This document shows positions 58,416 through 64,000 of a stretch of 64,000 bases of DNA, piece after piece. Numbering within the stretch: position 1 is the stretch's first letter; each line of letters starts with the position of its first letter. This DNA is from an uncultured Eubacteriales bacterium. GTDB taxonomy: Bacteria > Bacillota > Clostridia > Oscillospirales > Oscillospiraceae. The notes beneath the pieces were generated by a model that made no database searches, had not been told where the DNA came from, and worked only from the letters and a program-made list of their open reading frames with translations. Position numbers and translations under genes: made by a program. The stretch covers positions 62,001 through 126,000 of the forward strand of contig UQGJ01000001.1 in assembly GCA_900540545.1 (NCBI GenBank). The letters run 5' to 3'.

Positions 58416-59316
58416 AGTTAAGCTGAAGTCGGTTTCTGGGGTGCTTGGCTGCCAGGATCCGGCGCTGCTTACTCCCGGTGACATGGGTATAGATTTGCGT
58501 TGTCAAAATGCTGCTGTGGCCCAGTAGCGCCTGGATGTAACGCAAATCAACATCGGCTTCCAGAAGTTCTGTGGCGCAGGTGTGGCGAAACATATGGGGC
58601 GTGACATGGAGTTCTACGTGGGCCGCCTCCAGGTACTTACGGATCATGGCCCGAACGGACTGGTCGGAATATCCCCGCCCGTATCGGTTGATAAAGAAGT
58701 GCCCGGCGGCGTGGATGGTATCTTGGTGCGCGGAATAGTAGTCTCTCAACGTAGAAAGCACGTCCTGGTTTTCCACCTGGATGACCCGCTCCCTGGCCCC
58801 CTTTCCCATAATCAGGATCGTCCCCGCGGTGAGGTCGACAGACTGCGGCGGCAAGGAACACAGCTCCGATACCCTGACGCCGGTCGCAAAGAGAAGTTCC
58901 AGCACAGCCGCGTCCCGCAGAGCTCCAGGGTGGTTATCGCAGACAGCCTGGTGGACGGCGGAGAGTATCGCCGCCACACTGTCCAGCGGAATGGTCCGGG
59001 GCAGTATTTGCGGCTCGTTGAACTTGACCCGCAGAGATGAAAAGGGACTTCGTTCCACCAGCTCCATATACTCCAGCCAAAAACAGAAGGCTTTCAGACT
59101 GGCCGCCTTACGCTTGGCGGTTCGGGGCTGAAAGCTTTTTTGGAGATGTACGATATAATTTGAAATATTGTTGCGGTTCAGTTCACCGTCTGTCCCAATC
59201 CAGAACGAAGCAAATTGGCCAAGGTCGATCTTATAAGCTTTCAGGGTATCGTTGGACAGGTTTTTCTGGTATTTGCAGTAATCAAGATAATTTTGAATCT
59301 GTGTGCTGACCTCCAT
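58408..59316 (-). CDS. Tyrosine recombinase adjacent to the invertible cassette
   Basis: A 302-residue recombinase of XerC/XerD size. The N-terminal core-binding domain (about 1-95) is followed by the catalytic domain with Arg in GVRVSELCSLP, Lys in GKGARERVIQV, His-x-x-Arg in HMFRHTCAT, His in LGHSSILTT and the nucleophile Tyr in TTQIYTHV. All active-site residues are present. The start is ATG 59316 with AAAGGAAG upstream. The stop codon lies inside the right inverted repeat, which makes the gene a fixed partner of that site. It is probably the enzyme that inverts the cassette. The DNA context is less AT-rich than the cassette itself. Confidence 0.9.
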   Translation of the reverse strand: MEVSTQIQNYLDYCKYQKNLSNDTLKAYKIDLGQFASFWIGTDGELNRNNISNYIVHLQKSFQPRTAKRKAASLKAFCFWLEYMELVERSPFSSLRVKFNEPQILPRTIPLDSVAAILSAVHQAVCDNHPGALRDAAVLELLFATGVRVSELCSLPPQSVDLTAGTILIMGKGARERVIQVENQDVLSTLRDYYSAHQDTIHAAGHFFINRYGRGYSDQSVRAMIRKYLEAAHVELHVTPHMFRHTCATELLEADVDLRYIQALLGHSSILTTQIYTHVTGSKQRRILAAKHPRNRLQLNYG

Positions 59317-59505
59317 GACTGACACTTCCTTTTTGTCGAATAGTGTAAGTATATCAGGAAGTTCAAAGACGCTGTACCCCGTCTGCCTCCGCCTCCGGGG
59401 CAGGCGGCTTTGACATGCGCACCCCTTGCGGCTGCGATGTTACAGCCCACGCCATTCGTTATGTATACTATATGTTGTGCAAAACATGGATTTTGACACC
59501 ACAAA

Positions 59506-59534
59506 TTGATTTTTGAAGAGCGGGGTGGTATACT
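59506..59534 (+). promoter_or_regulatory. Promoter of the zinc-ribbon gene
   Basis: TTGATT (59506-59511), 17 bp, TATACT (59529-59534), about 21 bp before the first ATG. Confidence 0.55.
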
Positions 59535-59554
59535 GTCGAAGAACGAGAGGAGCG

Positions 59555-59740
59555 ATGATGATGGTCCTGCATTGTGATCACTGCCATTACGATTTTGAGC
59601 GCCAAGGCCGGGTGGAGCAGTGCCCTGACTGCGGAAAGACAGGTAAGGTCCGCACGGCGACGACGGATGAGGCCAAGGCGTATCAGGCCAGAAAGCGGGA
59701 AGACCTTTGGGCCGATCCGCTCCCGTCAAAAGTGGGCTGA
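59555..59740 (+). CDS. Small zinc-ribbon protein
   Basis: A 61-residue protein with two CxxC knuckles, C-D-H-C and C-P-D-C, spaced as in a zinc ribbon (residues about 7-10 and 23-26). The C-terminal half is charged (ATTDEAKAYQARKREDLWADP). The gene begins with three consecutive ATG codons (59555, 59558, 59561); the last is best spaced from GAGAGGAG. Function unknown; such proteins often bind nucleic acid or a partner enzyme. A bidirectional terminator separates it from the convergent phosphatase gene. Confidence 0.7.
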   Translation: MMMVLHCDHCHYDFERQGRVEQCPDCGKTGKVRTATTDEAKAYQARKREDLWADPLPSKVG

Positions 59741-59742
59741 CG

Positions 59743-59783
59743 AAAAAACGCCTGGCAGGGTCAACCCCCGCCAGGCGTTTTTT
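59743..59783. terminator. Bidirectional terminator
   Basis: AAAAAACGCCTGGC (59743-59756) pairs with GCCAGGCGTTTTTT (59770-59783). The T runs on both strands serve the convergent zinc-ribbon and phosphatase genes. Confidence 0.93.
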
Positions 59784-60424
59784 CAAACATAGAATTCTCT
59801 CATATCATCCAGCCGCAGGCACCCAAGCCTGCGGTTTTCACTTTTTCCCGCCAGGCCGCAGTCGATGTCGAGGATACCATTGCCGTGCCATATGGTGTAG
59901 GGCCCATCCTGCTTTGCCAAGAAATTCACCGGCGTGTGCCCAACGACCGTCAGCCGGTCCGGGAACGGTGGCGGGGCGTCCGGTATAGGCCGGCCCCAGA
60001 TGCGCTCCTCCCGCTCTCCGGCGGGGTAGCCATGGACGAGATGGAAGGCCCGCCCGCTGACCTCAAGCTCCAGGTGGTCCGGCAGGGACCTCAGGAACCG
60101 CAGTATCTCCATGCGCTCCGACGGTGTGCAGATATAAAGCAGCTCCCGGTATGTATTGCCGCCGCCGTTCTGCTTCCAGAGTTCCCGGCTTCCAACGACG
60201 TTGTGGGGCCCCAAGGTATCCAAGCACATCTGCTCATGGTTGCCCAGCAGCATGACCATATTGGGGGCGGACATGATTCCCCTGAGAAGCGCAACACTGC
60301 CCGGCCCCCGGTCTATGACGTCACCGATGATATACAGTGTGTCCCTGTCGTTAAAGCCGATCAGCTCCAACAGGGCGTGAAATCTGTCCTGGTTGCCATG
60401 GACATCGGAAATACAGTAGAACAT
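59783..60424 (-). CDS. PPP-family metallophosphatase (PrpA/ApaH-like)
   Basis: A 213-residue phosphatase with all PPP metal motifs: ISDVHGNQ (residues about 5-12), GDVIDRGPGS, GNHEQM and HTPVNFLAKQ, plus a late His in IWHGNGILDIDCG. It resembles the small bacterial PrpA-type serine/threonine phosphatases and ApaH-like enzymes. The start at 60424 has GAAGGGAAG upstream. It begins one base after the Fic stop codon, so Fic and phosphatase are on one mRNA. It may reverse a protein modification or act on nucleotides such as Ap4A; the substrate is unknown. Confidence 0.9.
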   Translation of the reverse strand: MFYCISDVHGNQDRFHALLELIGFNDRDTLYIIGDVIDRGPGSVALLRGIMSAPNMVMLLGNHEQMCLDTLGPHNVVGSRELWKQNGGGNTYRELLYICTPSERMEILRFLRSLPDHLELEVSGRAFHLVHGYPAGEREERIWGRPIPDAPPPFPDRLTVVGHTPVNFLAKQDGPYTIWHGNGILDIDCGLAGKSENRRLGCLRLDDMREFYV

Positions 60425-60425
60425 A

Positions 60426-61427
60426 TTACTTCCCTTCAGAAGCACCAGGGTAGCGGTAGGCCCAGTACCGACCCTCTTTGTACTTCTCTAGTTTTTGTTC
60501 AGCGGCGAACGCAGCGAGGATACGGTTGGCCGTTGCGCCAGACACCTTGCAGAGGCCGCGGACGTCCGCGTTCTTTATGAATGGGTGATCAACCAGATAT
60601 TGTTCAATTAACCGCCAGCGGCTGACCTCCACAGCTTCATCGCTCATTTCATCGCTCATTTCATCACTCATGTTGAGCGACTCCACCAGGGCGTCCCTGA
60701 TAGCAGTGAGCATAAATTCGATGAAGAGGGTGGATTCACCCGCCTCGTTGGACGCGTTGATGGCCGCATAGTATTCCTGCTGACGGTCGTGGATGATGGA
60801 CTCCACCGGCAGCCAGGCAAAAAGCGGCTCCCATTTAGAAAGCAAAAGAGTATGCCAAAGCCTGCCCATCCGGCCGTTCCCGTCAGAAAACGGATGGATC
60901 AGTTCAAATTCATAGTGGAACACACAACTGCGGATAAGCATATGGACGTCGGTGTCCCGCACCCAGTCCATGAGACCCACTACTAGCTCGGGGACATATT
61001 GCGGCAACGTCCCGAAATGGAGGACGCGGCCGTTCTGATCTACCACCCCGACGGGCCGCGTACGGAACGCGCCGGCCTCCTCGATGAGCCCATGCATCAT
61101 TACGCCATGGGCGGAGAGAAGGGCGTCGACGGAATAGGGGTCCAGCCCGTCCATGTGGTCGTATATCTCATAGGCGTTTTTTACTTCTGCAATATCCTTT
61201 GGCGGCGCAATGACCTGTTTTCCGTTCAGCACCGCCGTGACCTGTTCAATGCTTAGGGTATTTTGTTCGATTGCCAGGGAGGCATGGATCGTGCGTATGC
61301 GATTGTTCCTGCGCAGGGTGGGATTGGTGGAGAGGCTGCTGGTCGAACGGAACTTACCCACCATTTCTGCAATTTCAGCGACGGAGTTGATGATGGGATT
61401 CGTAACTTCAAAGGGTGGTTTTTTCAT
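60426..61427 (-). CDS. Fic-domain protein (AMPylase type) with winged-helix tail
   Basis: A 333-residue Fic protein. The catalytic loop HPFSDGNGRMGR (HPFxDGNGRxxR) is complete, so transfer of AMP or a similar group to a protein hydroxyl is expected. The N-terminal ASLAIEQNTLS resembles the inhibitory motif (S/T)xxxE(G/N), with Glu kept but Gln in place of Gly/Asn, so inhibition may be weaker. A flap region and beta-hairpin (VGVVDQNGRVLHFGTLP) are present. After a slippage-prone MSDE repeat (about residues 253-264), the C terminus has a winged-helix fold (QYLVDHPFIKNADVRGLCKVSGATANRILAAF), common in Fic/DOC regulators. GGAAGGAGG precedes the start. The phosphatase gene follows directly. Confidence 0.92.
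   Translation of the reverse strand: MKKPPFEVTNPIINSVAEIAEMVGKFRSTSSLSTNPTLRRNNRIRTIHASLAIEQNTLSIEQVTAVLNGKQVIAPPKDIAEVKNAYEIYDHMDGLDPYSVDALLSAHGVMMHGLIEEAGAFRTRPVGVVDQNGRVLHFGTLPQYVPELVVGLMDWVRDTDVHMLIRSCVFHYEFELIHPFSDGNGRMGRLWHTLLLSKWEPLFAWLPVESIIHDRQQEYYAAINASNEAGESTLFIEFMLTAIRDALVESLNMSDEMSDEMSDEAVEVSRWRLIEQYLVDHPFIKNADVRGLCKVSGATANRILAAFAAEQKLEKYKEGRYWAYRYPGASEGK
60636..60671 (-). repeat. Three 12-bp tandem repeats coding MSDE in the Fic gene
   Basis: Unit TTCATCGCTCAT, three copies, the last with one change. Each unit adds Met-Ser-Asp-Glu to the linker between the Fic and winged-helix domains. Slippage would alter length in frame without breaking the gene. Confidence 0.85.
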
Positions 61428-61498
61428 TCGTCAGCCTCCTTCCTTGGATTTATTCTATCATTCTACCGACTATTTATCAAGCGCCCGGACGATTAGAT

Positions 61499-61526
61499 GG
61501 GACACCGACATATGAGGCGGTGTCCC
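61499..61526 (-). terminator. Weak hairpin after the VWA gene
   Basis: GGGACACCG (61499-61507) pairs with CGGTGTCCC (61518-61526), 8 bp past the VWA stop. There is no good T-tract in the minus direction. Confidence 0.35.
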
Positions 61527-61534
61527 TTCCAATT

Positions 61535-63118
61535 TTACATCCGTGCGAGCTCTCCCGCAATGTCGTCCCGCCCCATCTGGCTGGTGCGGTAGAGCTTGCC
61601 GCAGAACTGCTCCATGGCGGAGGTGAAGGCGTAGCCCTGGTCCATCAGCAGGCCGGTCACCGTGAACCCCAGTTTCTCCTGGCGGGCCTTGAACCGCTCC
61701 AGGAACGTCGGGGAGACTTCACATTCACCGTCTGAGGAGAAAATGACGTCCGCACGCCGAAACTCCTCCCGTTCCATCAGGCCCAACGCCTCGGTGAGCG
61801 GGGCCTCGAAGTCGGTCCCGCCGCCAAGGACCAGCTCGGCGGCAGCGAGCATTTCCTCCGGCCCATATTGGCCCGGCAGGAACAGGTCCGTTTTGACACT
61901 GTCCGCGCTGGCGTAGTGGACGAGGGCGAAGGCCCGCCCTTCCCGGGCGGCAACGCCCAGCATCATCAGCGCCAGGGCCTTGCTCCAGGCTAGGGCGTCC
62001 CCGGCCACGGAGCCGGACTCGTCGCGGCAGTAGATAATGGCGCCGCGGCCGGCCTTGATGGGTTCCCGGCGGCGGTACTGCTTGAGCGATCTGCCCTGGA
62101 ACTTTCGGATGAACAGCGGCACCGTCTCCGGCAGGGCCAGCAGGGCCAGCTGCGGGGTGAGCACCTGGGAGAGACGGTTGCCCTCCTCGATGGTGTACCG
62201 CTCCCCAAGCCCATATTGGTAGCTGTCCCGCCGGGCCGCGCCGGCGATCTGGCGCAGGCGACCCAGTTCGCGGGTAATATCCATGAGAAGCTTGCTACCC
62301 CGGATCCTTTTCAAGATGTCCCGGTTCACAGGAGCACTCTGGGGGTCGGCGGGGTCGCCGCCCCAGCAGGAGAGGATGAGACTGGTCTCCTCGGCGCGCC
62401 CGGCGGCTGCCTCTGCGGCTTTCGCCACCAGGGCGCGCACATCCTCACGGTTTGCGAGCATTTGGTCGTCCACCGTGCGGGCAAGGTGGCGGGCCTGGTT
62501 CACGGCGCTCTGGAGCTTGTTGGCGCACGCAAGCGCCTCGCGGTCGAGGGTGGGGTTATCGCCGCCGGTCTCACGCTGGGCCAGCAGGTCCTTAAGTTTC
62601 TCTGCAAGCCCGTCGCGCTGGCGTTCCTTCTGCGCCAGAAGGTCCAGGGTCTTTTTTTCACCCGTCCCTTTTTTCAGCAGCTCGTCCAGGTCTCCCGCTA
62701 TGCTGCTTATAAATTCACAGGCCGCGTCGTAGGCGGGCGTGGCCCGCCCCTCGCAGGCGGTCTTTAGGGCATGGTACTTGTCGTCATCCATGAGGTTTTC
62801 CAGAATGGAGCGGTTGAGCCTGCGGGCAGTCCCGGACAGCTCTTCTTCCGGCGTCTTCTGGACAGCCAAGGTATAGACGCTCTGGTAGATGTCTCTGGCA
62901 AGCGCCGGGAAGGTATCCAACTTGGCCGCGCACTCGTTTTCCAAATCGTCCATCTGTCCGTCGCCGGAGCGGAGGCCGTCATAGACGCGGTCCTCCAGGC
63001 GGGTGGACTTCAAAACGCGGTCGGTGGTCGGGGCGGGCATGGGCAGTCCGGCCACAGATCGGACCAGTGGAGAGCCCAAGAGTGCGTCCATACTGTGGAA
63101 TACGTCACGCATTCCCAT
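61535..63118 (-). CDS. VWA-domain protein (ViaA/CoxE-like)
   Basis: A 527-residue cytoplasmic protein. The first ~330 residues are helical, with long charged helices (RLNRSILENLMDDDKYHALK, KDLLAQRETGGDN). The C-terminal VWA domain (about 365-525) has the metal site D-E-S-G-S (DxSxS), the Thr in GGGTDFEAPL and the Asp in FSSDGECEV, so it should bind a metal and a partner. This layout is seen in ViaA and CoxE proteins, which pair with MoxR-type AAA+ ATPases; the AAA+ protein at 37615-38727 is the only candidate in the window. The start at 63118 (ATG) has GGGAGG 5 bp upstream. Its start overlaps the stop of the preceding small gene. Confidence 0.82.
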   Translation of the reverse strand: MGMRDVFHSMDALLGSPLVRSVAGLPMPAPTTDRVLKSTRLEDRVYDGLRSGDGQMDDLENECAAKLDTFPALARDIYQSVYTLAVQKTPEEELSGTARRLNRSILENLMDDDKYHALKTACEGRATPAYDAACEFISSIAGDLDELLKKGTGEKKTLDLLAQKERQRDGLAEKLKDLLAQRETGGDNPTLDREALACANKLQSAVNQARHLARTVDDQMLANREDVRALVAKAAEAAAGRAEETSLILSCWGGDPADPQSAPVNRDILKRIRGSKLLMDITRELGRLRQIAGAARRDSYQYGLGERYTIEEGNRLSQVLTPQLALLALPETVPLFIRKFQGRSLKQYRRREPIKAGRGAIIYCRDESGSVAGDALAWSKALALMMLGVAAREGRAFALVHYASADSVKTDLFLPGQYGPEEMLAAAELVLGGGTDFEAPLTEALGLMEREEFRRADVIFSSDGECEVSPTFLERFKARQEKLGFTVTGLLMDQGYAFTSAMEQFCGKLYRTSQMGRDDIAGELARM

Positions 63119-63374
63119 CACCGCCTCCCGGTATCACTGGAAGAAACCAGAGGCCGCCGCAATCTGCATGGCAGCTCTGGAGGTCTGCTGAAAGCGTACT
63201 GCCGATGAGAGGGAGCAGTTCTGCCAAACCGCCCTCGTGGTGCTCTGAGCTGAAGGTGACACTGTATTCGTCCCCCTGGGTCATCACATCCTCGTGAAGG
63301 ATATACGAGAGGAATGGGTCAAGTCCATCCCATGGAATGAAGTAGGCCGTGTGCTGGACCGGCATATGTTCCAT
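63105..63374 (-). CDS. Small protein of unknown function
   Basis: An 89-residue protein between ssb and the VWA gene. It is rich in His, Asp and Gly, with TAYFIPWDGLDPFLSYILHEDVMTQGDEYSVTFSSEHHEGGLAELLPLIG and a Gly-rich end (shown only in part). The start at 63374 has GAAAGAGGTG upstream. Its 3' end overlaps the VWA start by 14 bp, so the two are coupled. I recognise no family. Confidence 0.6.
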   Translation of the reverse strand: MEHMPVQHTAYFIPWDGLDPFLSYILHEDVMTQGDEYSVTFSSEHHEGGLAELLPLIGSTLSADLQSCHADCGGLWFLPVIPGGGDGNA

Positions 63375-63399
63375 CGTTCGCACCTCTTTCTAAAATGGA

Positions 63400-63425
63400 C
63401 CCGGGGAGGCCGAAGCCTCCCCGGG
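63400..63425 (-). terminator. Terminator after ssb
   Basis: CCCGGGGAGGC (63400-63410) pairs with GCCTCCCCGGG (63415-63425) around CGAA, 8 bp after the ssb stop codon. A TTTT run follows in the minus direction. The same stem has TTTTT on the other side. Confidence 0.65.
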
Positions 63426-63433
63426 ATAGATTT

Positions 63434-63889
63434 TTACTGGTTCGCCCAAGGGTCGAAGTCGCTGTAAGGGTCCTCGGGGGGCGGATAGCCCCCCGGCGCG
63501 GCGGGCGCCTGCGGAGGCGGGGCATAGGGGGCGCCCTCTGCGGCCTGACCGTCGGTGGGGGCGGCGTCCTTTTTGCTGTCCCCGAAGTAGACGTTGTCCG
63601 CCGTGATCTCGTCCTCACGGTGTTCCACGCCGTCCTTCGTCCAGGGTTCCTTGTTCTGGAGCCGGCCGTCGACCGTGATGAGGCGGCCCTTGGTGAAATA
63701 CTTGGAGACGAATTCAGCCTTACCGCGCCAGGCGGTACAGGAGAAGAAGTCGGTCTTTTTCTCCTCACCCTGCTTGGCGAAGTCCCGGTCACAGGCGATG
63801 CGGAACGAACACACAGAGACATTTTCCGCTGCCTGCCGGAGAACGGGGTCGGCGACGAGTCGCCCGGTCACGATAATCCTATTTAACAT
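63434..63889 (-). CDS. ssb: Single-stranded DNA-binding protein
   Basis: A 151-residue SSB. The OB fold (about residues 1-105) begins NRIIVTGRLVADPVLRQ and has VCSFRIACDRDF, DFFSCTAWRGKAEFVSKYFTKGRLITVDGRLQ and ITADNVYFG, as in bacterial SSB proteins. The Pro/Gly/Ala-rich tail ends DFDPWANQ rather than the usual acidic DDDIPF tip, so partners that bind the tip may differ. Binds single-stranded DNA during replication and recombination together with the element's Rad52-type protein, primase and clamp. AAAGGAG precedes the start by 9 bp. A second SSB encoded on a mobile element is common. Confidence 0.95.
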   Translation of the reverse strand: MLNRIIVTGRLVADPVLRQAAENVSVCSFRIACDRDFAKQGEEKKTDFFSCTAWRGKAEFVSKYFTKGRLITVDGRLQNKEPWTKDGVEHREDEITADNVYFGDSKKDAAPTDGQAAEGAPYAPPPQAPAAPGGYPPPEDPYSDFDPWANQ

Positions 63890-63998
63890 AGCAGAGGTCT
63901 CCTTTCAACTTGAGCTTCCTGGCCTTCTTGCGGCCGTTTGCGTTTCCCAGCCGCCGGTGGAGAAGGAACCGCCGGGGCCGTCTGGTGATGGGTTTCAT
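63879..63998 (-). CDS. Tiny basic ORF overlapping the ssb start
   Basis: A 39-residue frame (MKPITRRPRRFLLHRRLGNANG, then a Lys-rich end). It contains 16 Arg/Lys residues and overlaps the first 11 bp of ssb. It starts just 3 bp from the window edge, so its ribosome site is not visible. It could be translated and couple ssb expression, or be noise. Basic, short and unlike any family I know. Confidence 0.3.
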   Translation of the reverse strand: MKPITRRPRRFLLHRRLGNANGRKKARKLKLKGDLCYVK

Positions 63999-64000
63999 AG

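Noticed and set aside
1..64000. CRISPR array, tRNA or rRNA genes
   Set aside because: No regularly spaced direct repeats with unique spacers and no tRNA or rRNA-like conserved sequence were noticed on either strand.

Overview
The window looks like part of a large mobile replicon (plasmid, phage-plasmid or integrative element) from a high-GC Firmicute, probably a gut Clostridia of the Oscillospirales type. This is an inference from AGGAGG-type ribosome binding sites, the AgrC/LytTR-type regulators, the Firmicutes-like LexA box before dinB, and the protein families. No rRNA, tRNA or CRISPR array was seen.

Region 1 (1-26.5 kb, all minus strand) is one long cell-surface operon. Read in its own direction it encodes a coiled-coil protein, a dedicated type I signal peptidase, a 5,311-residue repeat protein, six paralogous single-pass membrane proteins, three secreted beta-rich subunits, a proline-rich membrane-anchored protein, a small DNA-binding protein, a NodB-type deacetylase and a bactofilin-like protein cut by the window edge. 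Its head faces a 1.5 kb segment (26589-28136) that holds a tyrosine recombinase and is bounded by 27-bp inverted repeats. A strong promoter inside the segment now points away from the operon. Inversion would aim it at the operon and break up the terminator that now shields it, so I read this as an ON/OFF switch caught in the OFF state.

Region 2 (28.3-33.2 kb) has a LytTR response regulator, a proline-rich membrane-anchored protein and an AgrC-like sensor kinase.

Region 3 (33.4-50.2 kb, all plus strand) is a replication, recombination and protein-modification operon. It holds a JAMM protease, a ThiF/E1-like enzyme, a sliding clamp, a bactofilin-like protein, an AAA+ ATPase, an adenine methyltransferase, an E2-like protein, a Rad52-type annealing protein, a Rad50/SbcC-like ATPase, a DnaG-like primase and several unknowns. 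The E1, E2-like and JAMM set resembles the PRTRC plasmid system, but no ubiquitin-like substrate is evident.

Region 4 (50.2-53.9 kb) carries two toxin-antitoxin pairs, a SOS-type DNA polymerase IV, a frameshifted DUF503 gene and a GIY-YIG-like protein.

Region 5 (54.05-58.4 kb) is an AT-rich cassette bounded by perfect 23-bp inverted repeats, with a second tyrosine recombinase at its right edge. It holds two convergent units: an AAA/TPR protein, and a methyltransferase plus an ATP-grasp ligase. Inversion would exchange which unit lies next to the fixed promoter at the left edge.

Region 6 (59.5-64 kb) has a zinc-ribbon protein, a PPP-type phosphatase, a Fic protein, a VWA-domain protein, a small unknown, an SSB and a tiny basic ORF.
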